This document shows positions 1-7,711 of a stretch of 64,000 nucleotides of DNA, piece by piece. Below the pieces are notes generated by a model. It made no database searches. It was not told the origin of the DNA and worked only from the letters and a program-made list of their open reading frames with translations. Numbering within the stretch: position 1 is the stretch's first letter; each line of letters begins with the position of its first letter. This stretch comes from Pimelobacter simplex (lineage in GTDB: Bacteria > Actinomycetota > Actinomycetes > Propionibacteriales > Nocardioidaceae), in assembly GCF_900114845.1 (NCBI RefSeq), contig NZ_FOUK01000003.1, forward strand, positions 372,001 through 436,000, in the 5' to 3' direction. A program made the position numbers and the translations under genes.

Positions 1-445
1 CGAAGTGCTGGATCGAGACGTCGGCCTCGGTGCAGTGGGTGGCGATCCGGCAGATCTGGCCGCCGTTGTCCTGGGCGGCGCGGATGTCGTCCTTGGTGCC
101 GACGCCGGGGAGCATCAGGAAGGCGATCTTGGCCCGCTTCGCCGTCGCGGCGGCGATCCGGATCAGCTCCTGCTCGGGCGTGCGCGAGAACCCGTAGTTG
201 AACGACGAGCCGCCCAGGCCGTCGCCGTGGGTCACCTCGATCACCGGGATGCCGGACTCGTCGAGCGCGCGGACGACGTCCTCGACCTCCTGGGCCGTGA
301 ACTGGTGGCGCTTGTGGTGCGAGCCGTCGCGCAGGCAGGTGTCGGTGAGGCGCAGGTCGAGCGTCCCGAACGGCTCGTCGCCGTGGGTGCCGGACCAGGT
401 GCGGGTGAGTGCGTCGGCCCGGTGGTCGAGCTTGTCGAGACCCAT
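1..445 (-). CDS. hsaF: 4-hydroxy-2-oxovalerate aldolase, N-terminal part (cut by window start)
   Basis: Cleaves 4-hydroxy-2-oxoacids to pyruvate and an aldehyde, the last carbon-carbon cleavage of the meta-cleavage branch of steroid degradation. The aldehyde is channelled to the partner dehydrogenase HsaG. The 148 visible codons contain the HMGL-like TIM-barrel start [15 protein letters not shown], with the Arg-Asp pair used for catalysis and metal binding, and [12 protein letters not shown]. The family is about 340 residues, so roughly 190 residues lie outside the window. The ATG at 445 is one base after the hsaG stop, so the pair is translationally coupled. The first ~30 residues are longer than in usual family members, and codons 2-8 are formed by a 19-bp dispersed repeat (424-442). 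No other in-frame ATG or GTG precedes the conserved region. Family call is firm. Confidence 0.9.
   Translation of the reverse strand, partial: MGLDKLDHRADALTRTWSGTHGDEPFGTLDLRLTDTCLRDGSHHKRHQFTAQEVEDVVRALDESGIPVIEVTHGDGLGGSSFNYGFSRTPEQELIRIAAATAKRAKIAFLMLPGVGTKDDIRAAQDNGGQICRIATHCTEADVSIQHF
424..442. repeat. 19-bp dispersed repeat, copy 1 (inside hsaF)
   Basis: GGTCGAGCTTGTCGAGACC. It is the exact reverse complement of 2922-2940 in kstD and a 3-mismatch relative of 63643-63661. It reads LVELVET in the opposite frame. Here it encodes residues 2-8 of HsaF. Confidence 0.7.
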
Positions 446-446
446 G

Positions 447-1349
447 TCAGTTGCCCTTCTCGATCAGGTGCCGGGCGATGTTCTCGCCGACCTGCGCGGC
501 CGCGGCGGTCATGATGTCGAGGTTCCCCGAGTACGGCGGCAGGTAGTCGCCCGCCCCCTCGACCTCGACGAAGATCGAGACCCGGCGCATCCCGCGGGTG
601 AAGTCCGAGGGCCCGTCGAACTGGGGCTCCTGGAGCAGCCGGTAGCCCGGCACGTACTGCTGGACGGCCTGCTCCATGAGGTGCACGGACTCGGCGATCG
701 CGTCGGTGTCGGCGTCCGGGTCGACGGCGCAGAAGATCGTGTCGCGCATGATCATCGGTGGGTCGGCCGGGTTGAGGATGATGATCGCCTTGCCCTTCGC
801 GGCGCCACCGATCGTCTCGACGCCCGCCGCGGTGGTACGCGTGAACTCGTCGATGTTGGCGCGCGTGCCCGGCCCGGCGCTGACGCTGGAGACGGACGCG
901 ACGATCTCGGCGTACGACACCGGGGTGACCCGGGAGACCGCGTTGACCATGGGGATCGTGGCCTGGCCGCCGCAGGTGATCATGTTGACGTTGAGCGCGC
1001 CGACGTGCTCGGTGCCGTTGACCGGCGGGATGACGGCGGGCCCGACCGCGGCCGGGGTCAGGTCGATCGCGCGGATGCCGGCCTCGGCGTAGCGCGGCGC
1101 GTACTCGCGGTGCACGTAGGCGGAGGTCGCCTCGAAGAGCAGGTCGGGCAGCTCGTCCTGCTTGAGCAGCCAGTCGACGCCCTCGTGGCTGACGGCGAGC
1201 CCGTGGTCGGCGGCGATCCGCAGGCCCTCGCTCGACGGGTCGACGCCGATCATCCAGCGCGGCTCGACGACGTCGCTGCGCCGGAGCTTGAAGAGCAGGT
1301 CGGTGCCGATGTTGCCGGGCCCGACGATCGCGGCGGTCAGCTTGCTCAT
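447..1349 (-). CDS. hsaG: Acetaldehyde/propionaldehyde dehydrogenase (CoA-acylating)
   Basis: Oxidises the aldehyde released by HsaF to its acyl-CoA with NAD+ and CoA, as part of an HsaF-HsaG channelling complex in the cytoplasm. The 300-residue length is normal. The N-terminus carries the Rossmann motif GPGNIG (residues 10-15), and the catalytic cysteine is Cys126 in NMITCGGQA, the conserved site of the BphJ/DmpF family. [11 protein letters not shown] and NLDIMTAAA near the ends also fit. It lies in hsaE-hsaG-hsaF, with 1 base to each neighbour. The steroid assignment rather than an aromatic pathway comes from the neighbouring kstD and the KstR-type operator. Enzyme class is firm; the physiological substrate is inferred. 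Confidence 0.92.
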   Translation of the reverse strand: MSKLTAAIVGPGNIGTDLLFKLRRSDVVEPRWMIGVDPSSEGLRIAADHGLAVSHEGVDWLLKQDELPDLLFEATSAYVHREYAPRYAEAGIRAIDLTPAAVGPAVIPPVNGTEHVGALNVNMITCGGQATIPMVNAVSRVTPVSYAEIVASVSSVSAGPGTRANIDEFTRTTAAGVETIGGAAKGKAIIILNPADPPMIMRDTIFCAVDPDADTDAIAESVHLMEQAVQQYVPGYRLLQEPQFDGPSDFTRGMRRVSIFVEVEGAGDYLPPYSGNLDIMTAAAAQVGENIARHLIEKGN

Positions 1350-1350
1350 C

Positions 1351-2157
1351 TCACTCCTCGAAGGTGACGGTCAGCGGCGCGAAGCCGCTGATGGACGCCG
1401 TGACGCGGTCGCCCGCGGCGAACGGCACGAACGGGCCCAGGGCCCCGGACAGGATCAGGTGGCCGGCGCGCAGCGGGTCGCCGAAGCGGTGCGCCTGGAC
1501 GGCGAGCCAGCGCAGCGCCTCGAGCGGGTCGCCGAGGCAGGCGGCGCCGGTGCCGGCCGAGCGCTCCTCGCCGTTGATCGTCAGCGACATGACGACGTCG
1601 CGGGGCTCGATCCCGCTGAGCGGGAGTCCGTCACGGCCGACCACGAACAGCCCGCTGGAGGCGTTGTCGGCGACCGTGTCGGTGAACGTGATGTCCCAGC
1701 CCTCGATGCGCGAGTCGACGATCTCGAGTGCCGGCAGCGCGACGTCGACCGCCGCCCGGACCAGCTCGAGGGTGATCTCGTCCTCGCTCGCCGGCGCGAG
1801 GTCGGCGCCGAGCCGGAAGGCGACCTCCGCCTCGACCCGCGGCTGGACCAGCGTCCGCATCGAGACCGGTGCGCCAGCGGCGCCGTCGCTGACGTCCATG
1901 TCGCTCAGCAGGTAGCCGAAGTCGGGCTGGTCGACGCCGAGCTGGCGCTGCACGGCCTCGGAGGTGGCCCCGATCTTGCGGCCCACCACCCGCGCTCCGC
2001 CGGCGATCCGGGCCTGCACGAGACCCTGCTGGACGGCGTACGCGGCGGGCAGGTCGTCGGTCCCGATGAGGTCGCGGACGGCCGCGCACGGCACCCGCGT
2101 CGCCTGGGCCGAGGCGAGCCGGTCCACGGCCGCCGCGACGGCGTCTGGAGGGGTCAC
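1351..2157 (-). CDS. hsaE: 2-hydroxypenta-2,4-dienoate hydratase
   Basis: Adds water to the 2-hydroxydienoate from ring cleavage to give the 4-hydroxy-2-oxoacid used by HsaF. It has 268 residues, normal for the MhpD/fumarylacetoacetate-hydrolase-like fold. Visible landmarks are [12 protein letters not shown], the acidic metal-binding stretch EAEVAFRLG, and [10 protein letters not shown]. Translation begins at a GTG (2155-2157). The likely -10 box TAGTAT (2164-2169) sits only 6 bases upstream, so the transcript is probably leaderless and its promoter lies under the KstR-type site. It is first in an operon with hsaG and hsaF. The order HsaE-HsaG-HsaF divergent from KstD is the same as in Mycobacterium (Rv3536c-Rv3534c, Rv3537). 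Confidence 0.9.
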   Translation of the reverse strand: MTPPDAVAAAVDRLASAQATRVPCAAVRDLIGTDDLPAAYAVQQGLVQARIAGGARVVGRKIGATSEAVQRQLGVDQPDFGYLLSDMDVSDGAAGAPVSMRTLVQPRVEAEVAFRLGADLAPASEDEITLELVRAAVDVALPALEIVDSRIEGWDITFTDTVADNASSGLFVVGRDGLPLSGIEPRDVVMSLTINGEERSAGTGAACLGDPLEALRWLAVQAHRFGDPLRAGHLILSGALGPFVPFAAGDRVTASISGFAPLTVTFEE

Positions 2158-2167
2158 CCGGACATAC

Positions 2168-2181
2168 TAGAACCTGTTACA
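2168..2181. promoter_or_regulatory. KstR-type operator
   Basis: TAGAACCTGTTACA fits the KstR consensus TnnAACnnGTTnnA at every fixed position. It lies in the 33-bp gap between divergent hsaE and kstD and overlaps both likely -10 boxes (TAGTAT on minus at 2164-2169; TACAGT on plus at 2178-2183). One bound repressor could therefore block both operons. KstR is known to release DNA on binding cholesterol-derived CoA thioesters. Confidence 0.8.
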
Positions 2182-2190
2182 GTTTTTCGC

Positions 2191-3867
2191 ATGAAGGACT
2201 CCTACGACGTCGTCGTGGTCGGCGCCGGCGGTGCCGGCATGTCGGCCGCGCTCGCCGCCTCCGCCCAGGGCCTCGACACCGTCCTGGTCGAGAAGAGCAG
2301 CTACTTCGGTGGCTCGACCGCCCGCTCCGGCGGCGGCGTGTGGATCCCGGGCAACTATGCCCTGGAGGCGGCCGGCCAGGTCGACCCGGGCGACCGCGAG
2401 GCCGCCAAGACCTATCTCGACTCCATCGTGGGCGACGTCGTCCCGAAGGTCCGCCGCGACACCTACCTCGACCGCGGCCCCGAGGTCCTCGGCTTCCTGC
2501 GCGAGAAGACCCCGCTGCGCTTCACCTGGGTCCCCGAGTACGCCGACTACCTGCCCGAGCAGCCCGGCGGCCGCCCGCGCGGGCGCAGCGTCGAGCCGGT
2601 CCCGCTCGACGCGCGCTTCCTCGGTGACGAGCTCGAGCGGCTGCACCCGCCGTACACGAAGGCACCGGCCAACCTCATCGTCACCCAGGCCGACTTCCGC
2701 AAGATCAGCCTCGGCCTGCGCACCCTCCGCGGCCCGCTGACGATGGTGAAGGTGATGCTCAAGCGCCTCCTCGCGATCGTCACCGGCAAGAAGATGTTCG
2801 CGATGGGCAACGCCATCGCCATCGGCCTGCGCAAGGGCCTCGCCGACGCCGGTGTCCCGGTCGAGTACGACACCGCCCTGCTCGACCTGCTCGTCGAGGA
2901 CGGGCGGGTCGTGGGCGTGGTGGTCTCGACAAGCTCGACCGACGGTGGGACGGAGCGCCGCGAGATCCGCGCCCGGCGCGGCGTCATCCTCGGCTCCGGC
3001 GGCTTCGAGCACAGCCAGGAGCTGCGCGAGAAGTTCCTCCCCCAGCCGACCGCCGCGGAGTGGTCGACCGGCGCGCCGGCCAACACCGGCGCGGGCCTGC
3101 TCGCCGGCACGGCGGCCGGTGCCGCCACCGACCTGCTCGACGACGCCTGGTGGGGGCCGACCATCCCGCTCCCAGGGCGCGCCTGGTTCTGCCTGGCCGA
3201 GCGCAACCTGCCCGGCTCGATCATCGTGAACTCCGCCGGGCAGCGCTACATGAACGAGGCGCTCCCCTACGTCGAGGCGACCCACGAGATCTACAAGGGC
3301 CAGGCCACGGGCGTCGACCACGTGCCGTCGTACATGGTGTTCGACCAGACCTACCGCAACCGCTACCTGTTCGCGGGCGTCGCGGGACGGCAGCCGTTCC
3401 CCGGCCGCTGGTACAAGGAGGGCGTCGTCGTCCGGGCCGACACGCTCGCCGAGCTGGCCGCCAAGGTCGGCCTGCCCGAGGGCTCGCTCGACGCGACCGT
3501 CGACAGGTTCAACGGCTTCGCCCGCTCGGGCACCGACGAGGACTTCCACCGCGGCGAGTCGGCGTACGACAAGTACTACTCCGACCCGACGGTGAAGCCG
3601 AACTGCTCGCTCGCGCCCATCGAGAAGGGCCCGTTCTACGCCGTCAAGATCGTCCCGGGCGACCTCGGCACCAAGGGCGGCCTCGTCACCGACGAGCGCG
3701 CCCGGGTGCTGCGCGAGGACGGCTCGGTGATCCCCGGCCTCTACGCCGCGGGCAACGTCTCGGCTGCCGTCATGGGCAACACCTACCCGGGCCCGGGTGG
3801 CACGATCGGGCCCGCCATCGTCTTCGGCTACCTGGCCGCGGAGGACCTCACCAAGGAGCGCAGCTGA
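2191..3867 (+). CDS. kstD: 3-oxosteroid 1-dehydrogenase (FAD)
   Basis: Introduces the delta-1 double bond into ring A of 3-ketosteroids, which with 9-alpha-hydroxylation opens ring B. It has 558 residues, the usual size. The FAD dinucleotide fold begins YDVVVVGAGGAGMSAAL (glycines at 11-16), followed by KSSYFGGSTARSGGGVWIPGN. The C-terminal FAD/active-site motif MGNTYPGPGGTIG contains Tyr532, matching the catalytic Tyr487 of Rhodococcus KstD1. The ATG at 2191 lies 7 bases after the TACAGT box, so a leaderless mRNA is likely; upstream in-frame sequence belongs to the opposite-strand operon. Residues ~244-250 come from a 19-bp repeat and form an extra surface loop (VSTSSTDGG) before RARRGVILGSGGFE. 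Its stop overlaps the next start (TGATG). Confidence 0.95.
   Translation: MKDSYDVVVVGAGGAGMSAALAASAQGLDTVLVEKSSYFGGSTARSGGGVWIPGNYALEAAGQVDPGDREAAKTYLDSIVGDVVPKVRRDTYLDRGPEVLGFLREKTPLRFTWVPEYADYLPEQPGGRPRGRSVEPVPLDARFLGDELERLHPPYTKAPANLIVTQADFRKISLGLRTLRGPLTMVKVMLKRLLAIVTGKKMFAMGNAIAIGLRKGLADAGVPVEYDTALLDLLVEDGRVVGVVVSTSSTDGGTERREIRARRGVILGSGGFEHSQELREKFLPQPTAAEWSTGAPANTGAGLLAGTAAGAATDLLDDAWWGPTIPLPGRAWFCLAERNLPGSIIVNSAGQRYMNEALPYVEATHEIYKGQATGVDHVPSYMVFDQTYRNRYLFAGVAGRQPFPGRWYKEGVVVRADTLAELAAKVGLPEGSLDATVDRFNGFARSGTDEDFHRGESAYDKYYSDPTVKPNCSLAPIEKGPFYAVKIVPGDLGTKGGLVTDERARVLREDGSVIPGLYAAGNVSAAVMGNTYPGPGGTIGPAIVFGYLAAEDLTKERS
2922..2940. repeat. 19-bp dispersed repeat, copy 2 (inside kstD)
   Basis: GGTCTCGACAAGCTCGACC is identical, in the opposite orientation, to 424-442. 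It sits in-frame in kstD and encodes the Ser/Thr-rich VSTSST loop. The opposite strand reads SVELVETT. Confidence 0.75.
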
Positions 3868-4754
3868 TGCCGATCGACCCGTCCGTCGCGATCGGCGCCG
3901 ACCTCGGCGCCCGCACGTTCTCGTGGACCGAGTCCGACGTGCTGCTCTACCACCTGGCCATCGGCGCGGGCTCCCGGTCCGGCGACAACCTGTCGCCCGC
4001 GGCGCTGCGGTACACCCTCGACGACGCCGCCCTCCAGGTGCTGCCGTCGTTCGGCGTGGTCGCGCCCACCTTCCACGAGACCGACCCGCCGCCGCTCGAC
4101 CTGCCGGGCTGCGACATCAACCTCGCCCAGGTCGTGCACGGCGCCCAGTCGATCTCCGTCTCCGGCGCGCTGCCGACCTCCGGCACGGCCACCGTGCGGA
4201 CGACGATCACCGACGTCTGGGACAAGGGCAAGGCCGCCGTCATCTGGCAGGAGGGCGTCGCCACCGCCGGCAGCGACGGCAGCGGCGAGGAGCTCTGGCG
4301 GACCCGCTCGTCGATCTTCGTGCGCGGCGAGGGCGGCTGGGGTGGCGACCGGGGCTCGGCCACCGCCGTCGACGTCCCCGAGCGCGACGCGGACCACGTG
4401 TCGTCGTACGCCGTGACGCCGCAGCAGGCCCTGCTCTACCGCCTCTGCGGCGACCGCAACCCGCTGCACGCCGACCCGGGCTTCGCCAAGGCGGCCGGCT
4501 TCCCGGCGCCGATCCTGCACGGGCTGTGCTCCTACGGCATCGTCCTGCGCGAGCTCACCGACGGCCTGCTCGGCGGCGACGCCACCCAGGTCGGCGGCTT
4601 CACCGGACGCTTCGCCGGCGTCGTCTTCCCGGGCGAGACCATCCGGGTGTCCGGCTGGCGCGAGGGCGGGTCGATCATCGCCTCCGCGGCGATCGACGGC
4701 GGCGAGCGCGACGGCTCCCCCGTCCTCGCCGACTGCGTGCTGTCGCTGGCATAG
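3867..4754 (+). CDS. MaoC-family enoyl-CoA hydratase (Rv3538/Hsd4B-like)
   Basis: A 295-residue double hot-dog protein. The C-terminal half has the hydratase-2 signature LCGDRNPLHADPGFAK (about residues 193-208) followed by PILHGLCSYG, which carries the catalytic Asp/His. The N-terminal half is the usual degenerate hot-dog. Such proteins hydrate long or branched trans-2-enoyl-CoAs in beta-oxidation of the sterol side chain. The start ATG overlaps the kstD stop, so it should be under the same operator. In mycobacteria the gene right after kstD is Rv3538, of the same family, which supports the same role. Fold and reaction class are firm; the precise CoA substrate is inferred. Confidence 0.88.
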   Translation: MPIDPSVAIGADLGARTFSWTESDVLLYHLAIGAGSRSGDNLSPAALRYTLDDAALQVLPSFGVVAPTFHETDPPPLDLPGCDINLAQVVHGAQSISVSGALPTSGTATVRTTITDVWDKGKAAVIWQEGVATAGSDGSGEELWRTRSSIFVRGEGGWGGDRGSATAVDVPERDADHVSSYAVTPQQALLYRLCGDRNPLHADPGFAKAAGFPAPILHGLCSYGIVLRELTDGLLGGDATQVGGFTGRFAGVVFPGETIRVSGWREGGSIIASAAIDGGERDGSPVLADCVLSLA

Positions 4755-4809
4755 GGGGCGGCGCTACGTTGGGTGCGTCCCCGACGCCCCGACGAAAGGT
4801 GTTCCCCCG

Positions 4810-5238
4810 ATGCCCACGCGCACTGCCCGCACTGCTTGGAACGGCGGTCTCCAGGACGGCTCCGGCCAGGTCGAGCTGACCTCGTCCGGTGCCGGCACCT
4901 TCGACGTGTCGTTCCCCAAGCGCGCCGCCGACGACGCCGACGGTACGACGAGCCCCGAGGAGCTCATCGCCGCCGCCCACTCCGCCTGCTACTCGATGGC
5001 GCTGTCCAGCGAGATCGCCAAGGCCGGCGGCACCCCGGTCGCGCTCGACGTGACCGCCGACGTGACGCTGGGCGCCGGCCCCGCGATCACCGGCATCAAG
5101 CTCACCGTCCGTGCCGAGGTCGAGGGCCTCGACGAGGCCGCCTTCGCCGAGGCGGCCGCGGCCGCCAAGGCGGGCTGCCCGGTGAGCAAGGCGCTCACCG
5201 GCACCGAGATCACGCTGGACGCGGCTCTGGAGGGCTGA
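4810..5238 (+). CDS. OsmC/Ohr-family peroxiredoxin-like protein
   Basis: A 142-residue OsmC-fold protein that probably reduces organic hydroperoxides with thiols. The two redox cysteines are in place: Cys60 in AAAHSACYSMAL and Cys123 in KAGCPVSKAL. The N-terminal TARTAWNGGLQDGSG and SPEELIAAAHSAC are typical of the OsmC rather than the Ohr subgroup. It starts at ATG 4810 with AAAGGTG upstream and has a 55-bp gap after the MaoC gene, so it may have its own promoter. Its last 29 bases overlap the convergent MOSC gene. Confidence 0.9.
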   Translation: MPTRTARTAWNGGLQDGSGQVELTSSGAGTFDVSFPKRAADDADGTTSPEELIAAAHSACYSMALSSEIAKAGGTPVALDVTADVTLGAGPAITGIKLTVRAEVEGLDEAAFAEAAAAAKAGCPVSKALTGTEITLDAALEG

Positions 5239-5671
5239 GCTCGACCGGGTCCCCCACGCGGATCGTCCCGCCCTCGAGGACCCGGAACACGGTCCCGGCC
5301 CGGCGCCGGAGCGCTTCTTGCGCTCCGGCGCCGATCGTGTCGTCGAGCAGCTTGCACGGCGCCGCCACCCGGACCACCTCCAGCAGCACCTCACCGACCC
5401 GGATCCGCTGCCCCGGGTCGCGTGGCACCACGCCGTGGCTGATCGTCAGGTTGCGCCTGGTCAGCTCGCTCGGGACCGGACGGCCGTAGACCTGCGCCGC
5501 CTCGTCGAGCGTCTCCCGGCTCTGCACCGTGACGTGCCGGTGCCGCGTGCCGTGGTAGCGGTCGCCCACGATCCCGCGGCCGGTCTCGACCTCGACGACG
5601 TCCTTGGCCTGCATCGGCAACCGGGTCGCCTTGGCGACGTGGATCTCGGCGACGACGGGCTGCTCCGGCAC
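5210..5671 (-). CDS. MOSC-domain protein
   Basis: A 153-residue single-domain MOSC (molybdenum cofactor sulfurase C-terminal) protein. The invariant cysteine is Cys106 in RVAAPCKLLDD. GRGIVGDRYHG and TRRNLTISHG are the other family blocks. Such proteins resemble YiiM and are thought to carry sulfur to metal centres or detoxify N-hydroxylated bases; the actual substrate cannot be read from sequence. It lies tail to tail with osmC with a 29-bp overlap, and starts at ATG 5671. Confidence 0.8.
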   Translation of the reverse strand: MPEQPVVAEIHVAKATRLPMQAKDVVEVETGRGIVGDRYHGTRHRHVTVQSRETLDEAAQVYGRPVPSELTRRNLTISHGVVPRDPGQRIRVGEVLLEVVRVAAPCKLLDDTIGAGAQEALRRRAGTVFRVLEGGTIRVGDPVELSPPEPRPA

Positions 5672-5689
5672 GACGCCGAGCGTAGGCGC

Positions 5690-6064
5690 TCAGAGGTAGG
5701 GCCGGGTGATCAGCTCGAGGTAGTGGCCCGACGGGTCGAGCAGGTAGACGCCCCGGCCCCCGTGCTCGTCGTTCACCTCACCGGGCCGGGTCTGCTGGGG
5801 ATCGGCCCAGTGCTGCCGGGCCGCGGCCGTGATCCAGGCGTACGCCCGGTCGAAGTGCTCGTCGTCGAGCAGGTACGCGTAGTGCTGGGGCGGGAACTCG
5901 ACCGGCGGCGTCGCGAACTGCAGCAGGACGTCGCCGCCGATGGTGAGGTTCGTGAACGGCCCCCACGAGGGCTGCTCGTCGGCCTCGAGCAGGTCGCGGT
6001 AGAAGGCGGCCATCGCCGCCGGGTCGGTCGACGCGATGATGGTGTGGTTGAAGTGCGCGGTCAT
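5690..6064 (-). CDS. VOC-family (glyoxalase/dioxygenase fold) protein
   Basis: A 124-residue vicinal-oxygen-chelate protein with one pair of beta-alpha-beta-beta-beta units. Likely metal ligands are His7, His61 and Glu117 (HYLELITRP), in the classical spacing. FYRDLLEAD and YLLDPSGHYLEL are typical. The family includes glyoxalase I, extradiol dioxygenases and fosfomycin/bleomycin resistance proteins; nothing here picks one. The start is ATG 6064, behind AGGAG at 6069-6073; a longer reading to 6166 is possible but runs through a structured leader. The leader holds a small ORF and SD-hiding hairpins (see 6069-6141), so expression is probably induced at translation, perhaps by a ribosome-affecting compound. 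Confidence 0.82.
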   Translation of the reverse strand: MTAHFNHTIIASTDPAAMAAFYRDLLEADEQPSWGPFTNLTIGGDVLLQFATPPVEFPPQHYAYLLDDEHFDRAYAWITAAARQHWADPQQTRPGEVNDEHGGRGVYLLDPSGHYLELITRPYL

Positions 6065-6068
6065 GTCT

Positions 6069-6141
6069 CTCCTGAGGTGGTCTGCGTTCTGGTCGGGGTG
6101 ACGCAGACGCCAGGAGGTGCGCGGATCAGACCACGACCAGG
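6069..6141 (-). promoter_or_regulatory. Candidate translational attenuator of the VOC gene
   Basis: Minus-strand RNA, 5' to 3': segment 1 GUGGUCUG (6134-6127) covers the end of the leader ORF; an anti-SD CUCCUG (6116-6111); segment 2 GUCUGCGU (6108-6101); segment 3 ACGCAGACCAC (6087-6077); the SD as CAGGAG (6074-6069). Segment 2 pairs perfectly with ACGCAGAC (8 bp) and brings CUCCUG onto CAGGAG (6 bp), hiding the SD. Alternatively segment 1 pairs with CAGACCAC (8 bp) and CCUG with CAGG. A ribosome stalled at the leader stop would cover segment 1 and the anti-SD and leave the SD free. The pairings are seen directly; the mechanism is inferred. Confidence 0.65.
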
Positions 6142-6185
6142 TCGCCGTTCCGGGAGCGGCCCGCACGGGCCCGACTGGTCATCAT
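6126..6185 (-). CDS. Leader peptide upstream of the VOC gene (19 aa)
   Basis: A 19-codon ORF, MMTSRARAGRSRNGDLVVV-stop, begins 21 bases after the rpe stop and ends 61 bases before the VOC start. It is Arg-rich with an Asp-Leu-Val-Val-Val end. Its last codons are themselves one arm of the downstream alternative hairpins, as in leader peptides of translational attenuators. Either of the tandem ATGs (6185 or 6182) could start it. The SD is weak (GGCUGGG). No known leader-peptide family was recognised. Confidence 0.6.
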   Translation of the reverse strand: MMTSRARAGRSRNGDLVVV

Positions 6186-6206
6186 CGAGCCCAGCCTAGG
6201 ACACGG

Positions 6207-6872
6207 TCAGCCGCGCGCGGCGTCGGCCTTCGCGCGCAGCGCGGCGATCATCGCGTCCGGGTCGTCGGCCGAGTAGACCGCGGAGCCCGCGACGAAGACG
6301 TCGGCGCCGGCCTCCGCGCACCGCTCGATGGTCTCGAGCGAGACCCCGCCGTCGACCTGGAGCCAGGTCTCGATGCCGTGCTTGTCCATCATCGCCCGGG
6401 CCCGGCGGATCTTCGGCAGGCACAGGTCGAGGAACTTCTGGCCGCCGAAGCCCGGCTCGACGGTCATGATGAGCAGCATGTCGAGCTCGGGCAGCAGGTC
6501 CTCGTAGGGCTCGATCGGCGTGGCCGGCTTGAGCGCCATCGACGCCCGGGCGCCGGCGGACCGGATCTCGCGGGCGAGCCGGACGGGCGCCTTGGCCGCC
6601 TCGACGTGGAAGGTCACCGAGCCGCACCCGGCCTCGACGTAGGCGACGGCGTTGCGGTCGGCGTCCTCGATCATCAGGTGCGCGTCGAGCGGCACCGGGC
6701 TGACCCGGGCGAGCGCCTCGACCATCGTCGGGCCGAACGTCAGGTTCGGCACGAAGTGGTTGTCCATGACGTCGACGTGGACCCAGTCGGCGCCCGGGAT
6801 CCGGGCGACCTCCTCGCCTAGCCGGGCGAAGTCGGAGTTGAGGATCGACGGCGTGATCTGGATGTGGCCCAC
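6207..6872 (-). CDS. rpe: Ribulose-phosphate 3-epimerase
   Basis: Interconverts ribulose 5-phosphate and xylulose 5-phosphate in the pentose phosphate pathway. The 221-residue TIM barrel shows [31 protein letters not shown] (metal-binding His/Asp), [18 protein letters not shown] and LQVDGGV, all RPE signatures. It starts at ATG 6872. In many actinobacteria rpe follows rsmB directly; here about 10 kb of accessory genes lie between them. It diverges from the SnoaL-like gene with a 23-bp gap, and is followed by the VOC leader ORF. Confidence 0.97.
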   Translation of the reverse strand: MGHIQITPSILNSDFARLGEEVARIPGADWVHVDVMDNHFVPNLTFGPTMVEALARVSPVPLDAHLMIEDADRNAVAYVEAGCGSVTFHVEAAKAPVRLAREIRSAGARASMALKPATPIEPYEDLLPELDMLLIMTVEPGFGGQKFLDLCLPKIRRARAMMDKHGIETWLQVDGGVSLETIERCAEAGADVFVAGSAVYSADDPDAMIAALRAKADAARG

Positions 6873-6895
6873 GGGCCGTCAGTCTACGGTCGGGC

Positions 6896-7339
6896 ATGAT
6901 CGGAGGCGTGCCCGAGGTCTCCACCAGCGATCGCGCCGCCGTCGAGGCCGTCGTCGCCCGCTTCTTCGCCGCCTTCGTCAGCGGTCCGGACGCTGCCGAG
7001 CGAGCCGCGGACCTGCGCGCGGTCCTGCTCCCCCAGGCGCTCGTCGTCCGCACCGCCCCGGCCGATCCGGCCGGCCCCACGACGTACGACGTCGAGGGGT
7101 TCATCGCCCCGCGCGTCGCCCTGCTGGCGTCGGGCACCATGACCGACTTCCGCGAGTGGGTGGTCGCCGGGCGCACCGACCTGGCCGGCGACATCGCCCA
7201 GCACTGGTGCACCTACGCGAAGTCCTGGCACCAGGACGGCGCCGAGGTCACCGGCTCCGGCACCAAGTCGATCCAGCTCGTCCGGACCGCCGACGGCTGG
7301 CGGATCAGCGCCGTCGCCTGGGTCGACGATCCCGCCTGA
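6896..7339 (+). CDS. SnoaL/NTF2-like protein of unknown function
   Basis: A 147-residue protein with the cone-shaped NTF2-like pattern: an N-terminal helix (AVEAVVARFFAAFVSG), then strands ending in IQLVRTADGWRISAVAWVDD, the usual last strands of SnoaL-like domains. Family members are ketosteroid-isomerase-like or sensory pockets; no catalytic set is evident. ATG 6896 was chosen. GTG 6908 is an alternative, but its GGAGG is too close to act as SD. Confidence 0.65.
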   Translation: MIGGVPEVSTSDRAAVEAVVARFFAAFVSGPDAAERAADLRAVLLPQALVVRTAPADPAGPTTYDVEGFIAPRVALLASGTMTDFREWVVAGRTDLAGDIAQHWCTYAKSWHQDGAEVTGSGTKSIQLVRTADGWRISAVAWVDDPA

Positions 7340-7425
7340 CCTCGGCGATTCTCCTCCGATCCGGCGCCCGGCGGCCGATCATGGGAGGACGAGTCACCGC
7401 CGACTCGCCGTGGGGAGGCACCACC

Positions 7426-7635
7426 ATGCCGATGATGAACAGCGAGGCCCGCAAGCGGGCCGCCGACGCCGCCGGCCGCGCGGCGGACCAGGCCGGCGTC
7501 CACCGCCTGGCCGACGCCTGGGACCAGGAGGCCGCGCTCGAGGAGGCCTCCGGCAACGGCTTCGCCGCCGTGATCCTGCACGCGCACGCCCGTGAGCTGC
7601 GCGCCGTCCTGGACCGGCCGCCGCTCAGCGCGTGA
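7426..7635 (+). CDS. Small helical hypothetical protein
   Basis: A 69-residue, Ala-rich, charged, probably all-helical protein without a signal or membrane segment. It starts at ATG 7426 behind GGGGAGG (7412-7418). A 6-bp inverted repeat (CGAGTC at 7390-7395, GACTCG at 7402-7407) lies just upstream. Codon use is as GC-rich as the neighbours. No family was recognised. Confidence 0.55.
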   Translation: MPMMNSEARKRAADAAGRAADQAGVHRLADAWDQEAALEEASGNGFAAVILHAHARELRAVLDRPPLSA

Positions 7636-7711
7636 GCCACCCGGCCCCGGCTCGCCCGGACCCGATCCCAGCACGAGGCAACCTTCTGCCGCGCTCGTGC
7701 GTCCTCGGGTC

